64,000 nt of DNA from JAVKBW01 sp040222995 (GCA_040222995.1 JAVKBW010000016.1:372001-436000); one strand, 5' to 3'; shown: positions 43,104-51,995, counted from the first letter of the stretch. Notes: generated by a model not told the origin, from the letters alone. Numbers and translations are program-made.

Positions 43104-44000
43104 TTAGGCATCCATTACAGATGCCGCTGGCGATTTGGGGCGATGACGGTGCCCCAGCCCTTGTTCATCGGGCCCGTTACCGGACGTATGTCCGTAATCG
43201 GTCAATTTGGTGACATTTGCCGGCGGTTCGTCGGGAATGGCCTCGACGCCATACAGCGATTGAAGGTCTTCCTTGGTCATGTCGTCCACGGCGCCATCCT
43301 GAACGACTCGCCCGTCCTTCAATGCGATGATACGGTCGCAGTGCTTGAACGCATGATCGATCTGATGCAGCGAAACGATAACCGTGACCCCGTCCTGCTG
43401 GTTGATTTCCCGTAAGGTGGACATGACGTTTTCTGCCGATGCAGGGTCGAGCGACGCAATCGGTTCGTCTGCGAGAATCAGTTTCGCTTCCTGGGCCAGG
43501 GCGCGGGCAATGGCGGCGCGCTGCTGCTGCCCGCCCGACAGCGTTGATGCACGCTGATAGGCCTGATCGACGATGCCGACGCGTTCCAGCGCCTGCAGGG
43601 CCTTGATCTTGTCGGCGCGCGGAAACCTGCCGAGCGTGCCGCGCCACTTGCTGATGCGGCCGAGACGCCCAACGACAACGTTGGTCAGCAGCGAAAGGCG
43701 GCCGACCAGATTGAATTGCTGAAAGATGATGCCGATCTCGGTCCGAAGATCCGTCATGTCTCGCGACTTTCTGCCGTTTTTCTGGCATTGCTTGCCGAAC
43801 AGATCGATGCTGCCGCCGGTTGCATCGATTGTTTCGAACCCGGCGATCAGGCGGATCAGTGTCGATTTTCCGGAACCCGACGCGCCGATCAGTCCAACCA
43901 TCTCGCCTTCCTGAACGGTCAGCGAGATATCTTTCAGGATGGGGTTATTCGCCTTGAACGACTTTACGACACGATTGATCGACAGTGCAGGCACGCGCAT
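43104..44000 (-). CDS. phnC: Phosphonate ABC transporter ATP-binding protein (copy 2)
   Basis: This 298-residue ATPase has Walker A G-A-S-G-S-G-K-S-T, signature L-S-G-G-Q-Q-Q-R and Walker B L-I-L-A-D-E-P. After the usual ~265-residue ATPase there is a hydrophilic C-terminal tail rich in H, G and P. AAAGGAG lies before the ATG. A Pho box ends 48 bases upstream, so phnCDE copy 2 can be transcribed independently of the C-P lyase genes. Confidence 0.9.
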   Translation of the reverse strand: MRVPALSINRVVKSFKANNPILKDISLTVQEGEMVGLIGASGSGKSTLIRLIAGFETIDATGGSIDLFGKQCQKNGRKSRDMTDLRTEIGIIFQQFNLVGRLSLLTNVVVGRLGRISKWRGTLGRFPRADKIKALQALERVGIVDQAYQRASTLSGGQQQRAAIARALAQEAKLILADEPIASLDPASAENVMSTLREINQQDGVTVIVSLHQIDHAFKHCDRIIALKDGRVVQDGAVDDMTKEDLQSLYGVEAIPDEPPANVTKLTDYGHTSGNGPDEQGLGHRHRPKSPAASVMDA

Positions 44001-44048
44001 GAGAACTCCTTTTGGGGGAAGGATTTGCCACGAGGGTGCACATGTTGT

Positions 44049-44066
44049 GTGACGGAAATGTGTCGG
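44049..44066 (-). promoter_or_regulatory. Pho box upstream of phnC copy 2
   Basis: On the minus strand CCGACAC, an ATTT spacer and CCGTCAC match CTGTCAC at five and six of seven positions with the exact 11-nt period. The box ends 48 bases before the phnC ATG, identical to the arrangement at phnN. Confidence 0.65.
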
Positions 44067-44111
44067 TTTTTTTAAGCTTGAATGCGATGACCTGTACCGG
44101 ACAACTTTCGA

Positions 44112-44804
44112 CTAGCCGGAAAAACGGAAGCTTTGTCGAACAGAAAATGGTTGGTCGGGTTGTTTTTGCTCGAAAACGGTAATGCAATCGATGGATACCG
44201 GTTCTGCCAGTACCGAGTCGAACACTTCTCGATAGGCATCCATTAGCGGCTTCGATTCTTCAGGCTGAACCGGACCTGTAAGTGTCATGTGAAATCGAAA
44301 CTCATCGAACACATAGGGATAGCCCCAGCGATCGAGATTCTCGCGCTGCCCGGCGGTCAGTTTATCCGGCTGTCGGCGCGCCCTGTCTTCGGGTGTCATC
44401 GGCGCGCGCAGCGGATCGAATGTCGTAACGCATGTATCCGCGAGGTTCCGTAGCGCATCGCTGTCTGCTTGCGGTTTCAGGGCGATGAAACTGCCCAGTT
44501 CCGCGACGGTCAGGGGTGGCATGTCGAACGGTGCAAGCTGTGTTGCAAGATGCGCCACGGCTTCCATCAAACTTGCATCGATATACGTTTCCGCCAGATG
44601 AAACGGCGCTTTCAGTGTGCCGTGAAACCCATAGCGGCGCGGTGCAGCGGTGATAACCTGCATTCGCGCTGGCGGGATGCCGGGCACGTGAAGCGGGGCG
44701 CCCGACCAGCCCGTGCGCGCATTGCGGCCCAGACATGTTGCGCCCGCTTGTTCAAAGGCGCTGTCCGGTTCGGGTGTGAAGTAGATGGCGTACCGCGATG
44801 TCAT
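44112..44804 (-). CDS. DUF1045 protein, 2H phosphoesterase-like, phosphonate operon associated
   Basis: This 230-residue protein starts at the ATG at 44804. Two H-x-T motifs characteristic of the 2H phosphoesterase fold are visible: H61-G-T63 in Y-G-F-H-G-T-L-K and H172-M-T174 in F-R-F-H-M-T-L. The family is found in phosphonate operons. No PhnP (cyclic ribose phosphate phosphodiesterase) gene is present in the window. It is therefore an inference that this protein opens the 5-phosphoribosyl 1,2-cyclic phosphate made by C-P lyase. It follows the HD-domain gene by 13 bases. Confidence 0.75.
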   Translation of the reverse strand: MTSRYAIYFTPEPDSAFEQAGATCLGRNARTGWSGAPLHVPGIPPARMQVITAAPRRYGFHGTLKAPFHLAETYIDASLMEAVAHLATQLAPFDMPPLTVAELGSFIALKPQADSDALRNLADTCVTTFDPLRAPMTPEDRARRQPDKLTAGQRENLDRWGYPYVFDEFRFHMTLTGPVQPEESKPLMDAYREVFDSVLAEPVSIDCITVFEQKQPDQPFSVRQSFRFSG

Positions 44805-44817
44805 TGCATCAGTCGGC

Positions 44818-45357
44818 TCAGGCCAGCGCTTCTTCTGCGTAGCCCAGAAAATGATCGAGGGATTTGGTTTCAGCATCAGGCCGTTTCGCCTCGTCGTCCC
44901 ACCGGCGAAGGCTTACAGCATCGACCGCGAAGGGTTGTTGAATGAAGCGGTCGGCATCTAACCCGTCGACCCCGCCCTGCAGTTCCAAACTGCGAATCGA
45001 TGCCGGCGACAGGGTGTCGAAGTATCCCGGTCCGGTCGCGCACAGATACTGTTTGGCGGCGACATGCAGGCGTACCGGTTCGGTGACGGCCGTACCGAAG
45101 TAACGGGAAAGATAGGCTGCACCGATCTGTTCGTGCTTGCGGTCGATGCCCGCTTCGGCCGCGCCTTCGTGTTTATTGTCTACCAGATGGCCGATGTCAT
45201 GCAACAGCGCGGCGGTAATCAGATCGCCGGTCGCGCCGCTGTTTTCGGCCTGCTGCGCGCTTTGCAGCGCATGCTGAAGCTGGCTGACGGCCTCCATGCC
45301 ATAACGCTCGGTTCCGATCTCGTCGAGAATGCTGCGGAAATGTTCAATCGGCTGCAT
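44818..45357 (-). CDS. PhnZ-like HD-domain protein (mixed-valence di-iron oxygenase family), phosphonate operon associated
   Basis: This 179-residue protein starts at the ATG at 45357 (AAGGGAA upstream). The HD metal ligands are visible as His29, His53-Asp54, His75 and His98. The PhnZ-type Y-x-x-E pair (Tyr19, Glu22) lies just before the first histidine. PhnZ cleaves the 1-hydroxy derivative of 2-aminoethylphosphonate, and related proteins act on other hydroxyphosphonates. Its usual partner, an Fe(II)/2-oxoglutarate hydroxylase (PhnY or TmpA), is not encoded here. It lies between phnM and the DUF1045 gene in the C-P lyase operon, so its role there is open. Confidence 0.78.
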   Translation of the reverse strand: MQPIEHFRSILDEIGTERYGMEAVSQLQHALQSAQQAENSGATGDLITAALLHDIGHLVDNKHEGAAEAGIDRKHEQIGAAYLSRYFGTAVTEPVRLHVAAKQYLCATGPGYFDTLSPASIRSLELQGGVDGLDADRFIQQPFAVDAVSLRRWDDEAKRPDAETKSLDHFLGYAEEALA

Positions 45358-45373
45358 GGACGTTCCCTTGTGT

Positions 45374-46516
45374 TCAGGCGATACGGTTACCTTCGCGCCA
45401 GACGGCGCGGACGATGGGGTGATGCGGCGAGGGATGGACCCGCACAATATCGGCGCGTTTGCCGATGGCGATTTCACCGCGATCCGTCAGGCCGACGGAT
45501 GCCGCCGGCGTTTTGCTGATCATGGCGATGGCCTGGGGCAGCGATATGTTTTCCACCTTGTCGCTCAAAACGAAGGCCGCATGCAGCAGGCTGAATGGCA
45601 CATAGTCACTCGATACGATATCGAGAACCCCGTGCGCCGCCAGTTCAAGCGCCGATACATTGCCGGAATGAGACCCACCCCGTACGACATTCGGACCGCC
45701 CATCATGACGCTCAGGCCATGGCTGCGCGAGGCTTTTGCCGCATCTACCGTTGTTGGAAATTCCGCAATCGACATGCCATCGCTGACTGCTTCGGCAACA
45801 TGCTCGTGTGTCGCATCGTCATGACTGGCAAGGCTGATGCCCCGCTCCTGCGCCTGGTTGACAACATAGCATCGGTTGCCTGCGCCGTGGGCTACCTGCT
45901 TTGCTTTCTGTTCCCGGATAAAGGCTTCCATGGCTGAATCGGTGAGTCCGAATTTACCCTGATAATACTCCCGGTATTTCTCTTCCTTGACGAATTGCCG
46001 TTGGCCCGGCGTGTGGTCCATCACAGAGATCAGGCGAACAAGTCTGTGGTCGATCAATGGCTCAAGCAGGTCCGGCAGGTTTGGAAAAGAGACTTCGCAC
46101 CGTAGATGCAGTTTGTGATCGACCCGCAGAAGCTTAGCGTCGACAGCGGTCTGCAGGGCGTCGACCATTTCCGTCAGCCGCCTGATTCTGGCGCTTGTTT
46201 GCGACAGGGCGCCGATGGCGATGGCGTCGAAAACCGTGGTGATACCCGCGCTGGCGATCTGGCTGTCATGGGCGATAACGGCGGCGGTGGCGGGCCAATC
46301 TGTGCCCGGTCGCGGCGTCATGTGACCTTCCAGGCTGTCAGTATGAAGCTCGACAAGACCCGGAATCAGCAGATCGCCTTCCATATCCACCGCCCCGGCA
46401 GCAGAAGACTTTCCTTCGGCGATCTCGCCGATTTGTCCGTAGCGCACGATCAGCGTTCCATCGACGATGCGATCGCCGGTGACGATCCTGGCGTTGGTCA
46501 GGATCATGTCGGTCAT
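45374..46516 (-). CDS. phnM: Alpha-D-ribose 1-methylphosphonate 5-triphosphate diphosphatase (copy 2)
   Basis: This 380-residue amidohydrolase-fold enzyme is the canonical C-P lyase operon copy. It has the metal-binding I-P-G-L-V-E-L-H-T-D-S-L-E near residue 51, S-L-A-S-H-D-D-A-T near 228, G-G-P-N-V-V-R-G-G-S-H-S-G near 268 and S-S-D-Y-V-P near 303. It removes diphosphate from the ribosyl triphosphate intermediate. It overlaps phnL by four bases. Confidence 0.9.
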   Translation of the reverse strand: MTDMILTNARIVTGDRIVDGTLIVRYGQIGEIAEGKSSAAGAVDMEGDLLIPGLVELHTDSLEGHMTPRPGTDWPATAAVIAHDSQIASAGITTVFDAIAIGALSQTSARIRRLTEMVDALQTAVDAKLLRVDHKLHLRCEVSFPNLPDLLEPLIDHRLVRLISVMDHTPGQRQFVKEEKYREYYQGKFGLTDSAMEAFIREQKAKQVAHGAGNRCYVVNQAQERGISLASHDDATHEHVAEAVSDGMSIAEFPTTVDAAKASRSHGLSVMMGGPNVVRGGSHSGNVSALELAAHGVLDIVSSDYVPFSLLHAAFVLSDKVENISLPQAIAMISKTPAASVGLTDRGEIAIGKRADIVRVHPSPHHPIVRAVWREGNRIA

Positions 46517-47214
46517 GCGGCTTCGTCCTTGAACTCTGTCATGTCGAAATGTCGGGTGACGACGGCGTCCCGGTCCTGCTTGTCGTGGAAAATACCGACA
46601 ATCGCCGCGCCGGCATCCCGCGCTTCACAGATCAGCGACAGAACGATATTGCGGTTTTCGATATCCAGACTGGCGGTCGGTTCGTCGAGTAACAACACAG
46701 GATAGGGATGGACAAACCCGCGTGCGATATTCACGCGTTGCTGTTCGCCACCTGAAAACGTGATGGGCGACAGTGACCATAACCGTTCCGGCACGTTCAG
46801 CCGGGTCAACAGTCCGGCGGCCTGGTCTTTCGCGTCGGATTCGCTAACGCCGAGCGTGCGCAATGGTTCTGCGACAATATCCAGCGTGGCGACACGGGGC
46901 ACCACGCGCAGAAACTGAGAAACATAACCCATGGTTTTGCGCCGCACGTCCAGAACGACATGCGGATGCGCCGTCGCCATGTCGATCAGTTTGCCGTCGT
47001 GCTGCACGAGGATTTCACCGTGCGGGCAAACATAGTTGGCGTGGATCATCCGCATCAGGGTGCTTTTACCGACCCCGGACTGGCCGGACAGGATAACGCA
47101 TTCACCCTTGCCGACCTCCAGATTCAGATTGGAAAACACCGGCAGGGTCACGCCGCCCTGCACATGCAGGGTGAAGGACTTTTCGACGTCGCGAAGGCTT
47201 AGCATGGCGGTCAT
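46513..47214 (-). CDS. phnL: Phosphonate C-P lyase system protein PhnL (ABC-type ATPase)
   Basis: This 233-residue soluble ABC-type ATPase has Walker A G-Q-S-G-V-G-K-S-T, the signature F-S-G-G-E-Q-Q-R and Walker B V-L-L-L-D-E-P-T. PhnL supports the C-P lyase core complex rather than membrane transport. It is encoded between phnK and phnM as in other C-P lyase operons. Confidence 0.9.
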   Translation of the reverse strand: MTAMLSLRDVEKSFTLHVQGGVTLPVFSNLNLEVGKGECVILSGQSGVGKSTLMRMIHANYVCPHGEILVQHDGKLIDMATAHPHVVLDVRRKTMGYVSQFLRVVPRVATLDIVAEPLRTLGVSESDAKDQAAGLLTRLNVPERLWSLSPITFSGGEQQRVNIARGFVHPYPVLLLDEPTASLDIENRNIVLSLICEARDAGAAIVGIFHDKQDRDAVVTRHFDMTEFKDEAA

Positions 47215-47221
47215 GGCGGGC

Positions 47222-48004
47222 TCATGTTCTCAGGATCGATGAAACGAGGAGCTGGGTATAGGGATGCTGGGGGTCGTCCAGTACCTGATCGGTCAATCCG
47301 CATTCAACGACCTTGCCCTGCTTCATCACCATCAGCCGGTGCGCCAGAAGACGCACCACGGCAAGATCGTGCGTTACGACAATGGCAGACAGGCCCAGAT
47401 TGTTGACGAGACCGCGTATCAGGTCGAGCAGGCGGGCCTGCACAGAAACATCCAGACCGCCGGTCGGCTCGTCCATGAAGACCAGTCGCGGGTTGGTGAC
47501 AAGATTACGGGCGATCTGCAGGCGCTGTTGCATGCCGCCGGAATAGGTGCCCGGCAGATCGTCAACGCGGGATGTATCCACTTCCACCCGTTCCAGCCAT
47601 TCGATGGCCTGACCGCGAATGTTTCCATAGTGACGCTGGCCGATTGCCATCAGGCGTTCGCCGACATTTGCGCCGGCGGAAACGTTCATCCGTAGGCCGT
47701 CGCGCGGGTTCTGGTGCACGAAGGCCCAGTCGGTGCGCATCAGGCGGCGGCGCTGCGGCTCGCTGATTTCGTGGACATTCAGATGGCCGCCGGATTTCGC
47801 CGTGTAGGTGATGGCGCCTGACGTCGGGGGCAGCCGACCGGAGATTGCCGATAGCAGGGTCGACTTGCCGGATCCGGATTCGCCGACAATGCCCATCACT
47901 TCTCCGGCGTAGAGATCGAGGCTCACATCCTCGCAGCCGCGATGGTGTCCGTAATAGACCGTGACGTTATCGGCCGTAAGGATCGGATTGTTCATATTCA
48001 TCAT
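47222..48004 (-). CDS. phnK: Phosphonate C-P lyase system protein PhnK (ABC-type ATPase)
   Basis: This 260-residue ABC-type ATPase has Walker A G-E-S-G-S-G-K-S-T, the signature Y-S-G-G-M-Q-Q-R and Walker B V-F-M-D-E-P-T-G-G-L-D. PhnK binds the PhnGHIJ core through PhnJ. The start overlaps the phnJ stop codon by one base; M2 or M4 could also serve. Confidence 0.9.
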   Translation of the reverse strand: MMNMNNPILTADNVTVYYGHHRGCEDVSLDLYAGEVMGIVGESGSGKSTLLSAISGRLPPTSGAITYTAKSGGHLNVHEISEPQRRRLMRTDWAFVHQNPRDGLRMNVSAGANVGERLMAIGQRHYGNIRGQAIEWLERVEVDTSRVDDLPGTYSGGMQQRLQIARNLVTNPRLVFMDEPTGGLDVSVQARLLDLIRGLVNNLGLSAIVVTHDLAVVRLLAHRLMVMKQGKVVECGLTDQVLDDPQHPYTQLLVSSILRT

Positions 48005-48906
48005 CAGTCAGCCGCCGTATCGAGTGCATCGGCCGATCCGGTATGCCCGGCCTCCCGGCGCTCTGTGCAGTGATCGGTGTCGGAACACACGAACATCCGC
48101 TTTCCCTTGTCGTCCAGAATGACCTCGTCAAGAAACGTGTCTTCCGCGCCGCACAGGGCGCAGCTTTGCTCCCATGACGGCAGTTCGAACGGATAGTCCT
48201 CGAAATCCAGGCTGGTGACCTTCGTGTAGGGTGGTACAGCGTAGATGCGTTTCTCGCGCCCCGCGCCGAACAGTTGAAGTGCCGCGCAATCATCCATTTT
48301 CGGATTGTCGAATTTCGGTGTCGGCGACGGGTCCATGACATGGCGGCCGTTGACCATCACCGGATAGGCGTAAGTCGTTGCGATATGGCCGTGATGGGCG
48401 ATGTCTTCATACAGTTTCACATGCATCAGGCCGTAATCTTCCAGTGCGTGCATCCGGCGGGTTTCCGTTTCTCTGGGCTCCAGGAAGCGCAGTGGTTCCG
48501 GTATGGGAACCTGATAGATCAGGATCTGGTCCTCGCGCAGTTTCTTTTCGGGTATCCGGTGCCGGGTCTGGATCAGGCTGGCCTTTTCCGTGCTTTCGGT
48601 GGTTTCCACGCCGGTCGTGCGAACGAAGAACTTGCGGATGCTGATCGCGTTGGTCGTGTCGTCCGATCCCTGGTCGATTACCTTCAGAACATCGTCCGGT
48701 CCGATGACGCTGGCGGTTACCTGAATGCCGCCGGTGCCCCAGCCATAGGGCATCGGCATTTCACGGCTGGCGAACGGCACCTGATACCCGGGAATAGCGA
48801 CTGCTTTCAGCAAAGCGCGCCGGATCATCCGTTTCGTTTGTTCGTCGAGAAAAGCGAAGTTGTAACCGCCGGTTTCCCGGTCTGCGCTGCTATTCGGCTG
48901 CGACAT
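48004..48906 (-). CDS. phnJ: Alpha-D-ribose 1-methylphosphonate 5-phosphate C-P lyase
   Basis: This is the catalytic radical-SAM C-P lyase, 300 residues from the ATG at 48906, overlapping phnI by 17 bases. The four conserved cysteines have the family spacing C-x2-C-x21-C-x5-C at Cys249, Cys252, Cys274 and Cys280; these hold the 4Fe-4S cluster and the thiyl-radical cysteine. The N-terminal Y-N-F-A-F-L-D-E-Q-T-K-R is conserved. It cleaves the C-P bond of ribose 1-phosphonate 5-phosphate to release alkane and the cyclic phosphate. Confidence 0.95.
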   Translation of the reverse strand: MSQPNSSADRETGGYNFAFLDEQTKRMIRRALLKAVAIPGYQVPFASREMPMPYGWGTGGIQVTASVIGPDDVLKVIDQGSDDTTNAISIRKFFVRTTGVETTESTEKASLIQTRHRIPEKKLREDQILIYQVPIPEPLRFLEPRETETRRMHALEDYGLMHVKLYEDIAHHGHIATTYAYPVMVNGRHVMDPSPTPKFDNPKMDDCAALQLFGAGREKRIYAVPPYTKVTSLDFEDYPFELPSWEQSCALCGAEDTFLDEVILDDKGKRMFVCSDTDHCTERREAGHTGSADALDTAAD

Positions 48907-50005
48907 CGGTTTCCTCCGTTTCCGCCTGCCAGCGGCCGTCCTCGATTTCACGGCGCATCTTGCGCACCAGTTCAAGCTCGGACTGGAAATCGACATAGTG
49001 CGGCAGTTTCAGGTGCTGGACGAACCCCGATGCCTCAACATTGTCGCTGTGCATCAGCACGAATTCCTCATCACTGGCGGGGTTGTTGACGTCCTCGCCC
49101 AGCTCGCGGGCGCGCAGCGACCGGTCCACAAGCGCCATTGCCATCGCCTTGCGCTCGCAGAATCCGAAGGTCAGGCCGTAGCCGCGGGTGAATTGCGGCG
49201 GTGCGGTTTTCGAACCCTTGAACTGGTTGATCATCTGGCATTCGGTAACGGTGATTTCGCCAATCGTGACCGGAAATTCCAGCTCGTCCATATCGACTTC
49301 GATGGTGACATCGCCCATCCGTATCTCGCCGGCGAAGGGATGGGTGCGTCCGTAGCCGCGCTGGGTCGAATAGGCCAGTCCCAGCAGATACCCTTCATCG
49401 CCGCGTGCCAAAGCCTGCAAGCGCAGATCACGGTCGACCGGAAATTCCACGGGGTCGCGAGTCAAATCGCCGGGCTCGTCATCGCTGTCCGACGCTTCAT
49501 CCATTTCGACAAGACCCTCATGCGCCAGCAGATCTGTCACGCGCGGCATGACGCCCTGCATGGGCGGCGCTTCATCCGGACCGTCGGGAATTTCCCCTTC
49601 GGCGGCAAGCGCGAAATCCAGCAGGCGGTGGGTGTAGTCGAAGGTCGGTCCGAGTACCTGTCCGCCCGGCAGATCCTTGTAGGTCGCCGAGATCCTGCGC
49701 CGGATGGTCATTTTGCCTGTATCGACAGGTTTGCTTTCATACAACCGGGGCAGGGTGGTGCGGTAGGCGCGCAGCAGAAAGATCGCCTCGACCAGATCGC
49801 CGCGCGCCTGCTTTATGGCCAAGGCAGCCAGGTCGCGATCGTACAATGAGCCTTCGGTCATTACGCGGTCGACCGCCAGAGTCATCTGTTCCTTGATCTG
49901 GTCAACCGACAGTTCCGGCACTTCGGGGTCGCCGCGCCGTTCCTCGGCCAGCAGGGCATGGGCGTTTTCAATCGCCTTTTCGCCGCCCTTTACAGCAACA
50001 TACAT
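48890..50005 (-). CDS. phnI: Alpha-D-ribose 1-methylphosphonate 5-triphosphate synthase subunit PhnI
   Basis: This 371-residue protein is of PhnI type, beginning M-Y-V-A-V-K-G-G-E-K-A-I-E-N-A-H. The later segments G-Y-G-R-T-H-P-F-A-G-E near residue 220 and H-S-D-N-V-E-A-S-G-F-V-Q-H-L-K-L-P-H-Y-V-D-F-Q are diagnostic. PhnI carries the nucleosidase activity that joins phosphonate to ribose from ATP with PhnG, PhnH and PhnL. It lies one base after phnH. Confidence 0.95.
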   Translation of the reverse strand: MYVAVKGGEKAIENAHALLAEERRGDPEVPELSVDQIKEQMTLAVDRVMTEGSLYDRDLAALAIKQARGDLVEAIFLLRAYRTTLPRLYESKPVDTGKMTIRRRISATYKDLPGGQVLGPTFDYTHRLLDFALAAEGEIPDGPDEAPPMQGVMPRVTDLLAHEGLVEMDEASDSDDEPGDLTRDPVEFPVDRDLRLQALARGDEGYLLGLAYSTQRGYGRTHPFAGEIRMGDVTIEVDMDELEFPVTIGEITVTECQMINQFKGSKTAPPQFTRGYGLTFGFCERKAMAMALVDRSLRARELGEDVNNPASDEEFVLMHSDNVEASGFVQHLKLPHYVDFQSELELVRKMRREIEDGRWQAETEETDVAAE

Positions 50006-50006
50006 A

Positions 50007-50609
50007 TCAGACCTCCACTCTGGTGGTGCGCGGAAGGCAGATCATCCGGGCGCCAGCGACCAGAATGATGTCGGTCCCGAGCGGGTATAGCTGCGCGTTT
50101 TCGTGCCGCGACGACCAGAACGCATCGTCGATGCCGTTAATACGGACATGATGTTCCGTCTTGATGCCGGGGCCTGTCAGTTTGACCGGGCCGTCTTCCC
50201 GCAAGTCATCGACCTGGATAATCAGGGTCGTTGACCGATCCGGGTAATCCGGTGTGCCGATGGCGAAGGCGTCCCAGGCAACGGCGTTGTCTGAACCGCG
50301 AAGAATCGCGAAAGTTGACTTGTTCGGCGTCTCCGTCGGCCGGGCGCCGGAATGAAACCCGATATAGTCGATCACGGCGTTGCCGTCGAGAGCAGGATCG
50401 ATCCAGTAGGGTGTTGACAGATCGAACAGCGACAGCGCAATGGCGGCTGTGGCGGCATGCACCGGCGACGGCGGTTCGATACCGGTCGCCACGGTCGCTA
50501 TCCTGCCCGGTCGCGAGAACGCGTTCAGAACGGCCCGGAACACCGCCTGGGAATCGTAGACCGGCTCAGCCAGGCCTGCCGCCAGTGTTTCTTTCCGGGG
50601 TGCCGTCAA
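50007..50609 (-). CDS. phnH: Phosphonate C-P lyase system protein PhnH
   Basis: This 200-residue PhnH protein has the family N-terminus (Y-D-S-Q-A-V-F-R-A-V-L-N-A-F-S-R-P-G) and the L-P-R-T-T-R-V-E-V C-terminus. It is a structural subunit of the PhnGHIJ core complex. It overlaps phnG by four bases. Confidence 0.92.
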   Translation of the reverse strand: MTAPRKETLAAGLAEPVYDSQAVFRAVLNAFSRPGRIATVATGIEPPSPVHAATAAIALSLFDLSTPYWIDPALDGNAVIDYIGFHSGARPTETPNKSTFAILRGSDNAVAWDAFAIGTPDYPDRSTTLIIQVDDLREDGPVKLTGPGIKTEHHVRINGIDDAFWSSRHENAQLYPLGTDIILVAGARMICLPRTTRVEV

Positions 50610-51079
50610 TGTCCACGCTCCATGGTAAAGAAATCGACCTTGGTCGCCGCCGCGTTAGATCCGTGCTTGGCCAGAACGGCGTCGCGGTCGGCGGCAAGGG
50701 TTGCAAGCGCCGCCTCACGAAAGGCCGGGCCGATACCCGTGTCCTGAAACAGCGCATCCAGTTTGGCGACCAGTTCGGCCCGCTGACTGTCGCGCCCTCT
50801 GATGCAGGAAACGCCGTCAATCGGTGCGCCGCTGATGGTGTCTTCAAGCGAAACAACACAGCGGGTAACGGTGACTTCGCCAAGATTGAAGGCTGCACCG
50901 GCGCCCCCGGCGCGCCCCCGAACCATTGCCAGTCCGACTTCGGGCTTGCGCAGGAAACGGAATTCCATCCCGCTTTCCATTGATTCAGCAATTTCGTTCA
51001 GTCGGGATGTGTCCGCCAGCGCAAGCGCGGTTAGCCAGTTTTTTCGGGCTTTCTGCTCGCTGGTTATGTCCGATGACAT
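50606..51079 (-). CDS. phnG: Phosphonate C-P lyase system protein PhnG
   Basis: This 157-residue PhnG subunit has R-K-N-W-L-T-A-L-A near residue 12, G-E-V-T-V-T-R-C-V-V near 67 and a K-V-D-F-F-T-M-E-R-G-H C-terminus typical of PhnG. It is the first gene of the twelve-gene phn operon running to 41189. It is divergent from phnF across a 104-bp gap with a palindromic operator candidate. Confidence 0.92.
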   Translation of the reverse strand: MSSDITSEQKARKNWLTALALADTSRLNEIAESMESGMEFRFLRKPEVGLAMVRGRAGGAGAAFNLGEVTVTRCVVSLEDTISGAPIDGVSCIRGRDSQRAELVAKLDALFQDTGIGPAFREAALATLAADRDAVLAKHGSNAAATKVDFFTMERGH

Positions 51080-51110
51080 CGGAACCTCAATCGTCGAAGG
51101 GTTGGTTAAC

Positions 51111-51122
51111 TTGTCTAGACAA
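51111..51122. promoter_or_regulatory. Candidate PhnF operator TTGTCTAGACAA
   Basis: A perfect 12-bp palindrome sits in the phnG-phnF intergenic region, 32 bases before the phnG ATG. GntR/HutC-family regulators bind short palindromes of this kind, and PhnF itself is encoded alongside. Binding is inferred from position and symmetry only. Confidence 0.6.
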
Positions 51123-51183
51123 CTTAATGAGGGAATGCTAAACAGTCAATGTCTCTGACAAAGGTTCAACACATTAAATTTTT

Positions 51184-51963
51184 ATGAAACAGACATTCAC
51201 GGAACTTGATCGAAATGCGCTGGTGCCGGTTTGGCGCCAGATTTACAATTTGTTGTTAATGGAAATTCGCAGCGGCACGCTGGGGCCGGAAGGCAAATTG
51301 CCCTCGGCCAATACGCTGGCGGCACGGTTCAGCGTCAATCGCCACACGATCCGGCAAGCCCTCAAGGCGCTTGAGGATGAAGGGGTGGCGGAATCGCGTC
51401 AGGGCTCCGGCACGTTTCTGGTGCGGCGGGTGGTCGATTACCCGATTTCAAACAAGACACGGTTCTCCGATATCGTGCTGGCGCAGGGGATGGCGCCGTC
51501 AGGTCATATCCTGCAAGCCCGGAAGCGGGCGGCGTCGAAGGAAGTCGCGGATGCTCTTAATCTGGGCAAGCGTGCGCAGGTCATTCTGGTCGAACGGACG
51601 GTTGCCGCGGATGGTATCGTTGTCGGCATTGGCCGGCACTTCTACCCGTCCGCGCGTCTGCCCGGGTTTGAAAAAACCGTGTTCGATTCACCGGGCCTGA
51701 CGGCGGCGCTGGCCCAGCATGGAATTGAAACCTATTACCGAAAGACGACAATGGTCTCGGCGCGCCTGCCGTCCTCCCGAGAGGCGCGGTTGTTAAATCA
51801 GCCGGTGACAGAACCGGTACTAGTTTCCAAGGCGCTGAATGTCGATCAGGCCGGCAAGCCTATCGAATTCGGTATCGCCCTGTTTCTGGCGAACAGAGTC
51901 AGGTTGCAATTTGATAGCGATCCTGAGAATGATCGCGTCGGCGGCTGTTTCCCGACCGCCTGA
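51184..51963 (+). CDS. phnF: Phosphonate operon GntR-family regulator PhnF
   Basis: This 259-residue HutC-subfamily GntR regulator has a winged-helix domain in residues 1-~80 (P-S-A-N-T-L-A-A-R-F-S-V-N-R-H-T-I-R-Q-A-L) and a UTRA effector domain from ~95. The divergent position next to phnG is the standard place for phnF. It probably represses phnGHIJKLM and itself through the palindrome at 51111-51122, with release by a phosphonate or phosphate ester. Confidence 0.88.
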   Translation: MKQTFTELDRNALVPVWRQIYNLLLMEIRSGTLGPEGKLPSANTLAARFSVNRHTIRQALKALEDEGVAESRQGSGTFLVRRVVDYPISNKTRFSDIVLAQGMAPSGHILQARKRAASKEVADALNLGKRAQVILVERTVAADGIVVGIGRHFYPSARLPGFEKTVFDSPGLTAALAQHGIETYYRKTTMVSARLPSSREARLLNQPVTEPVLVSKALNVDQAGKPIEFGIALFLANRVRLQFDSDPENDRVGGCFPTA

Positions 51964-51995
51964 CGAAAACCATTTGTTCAAGTACAGAGGATTTC

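Noticed and set aside
51150..51170. A possible Pho box on the minus strand upstream of phnG (TTGTCAG then ATTGACT)
   Set aside because: The second unit matches too few positions of the consensus; the palindrome at 51111-51122 is a better control site.
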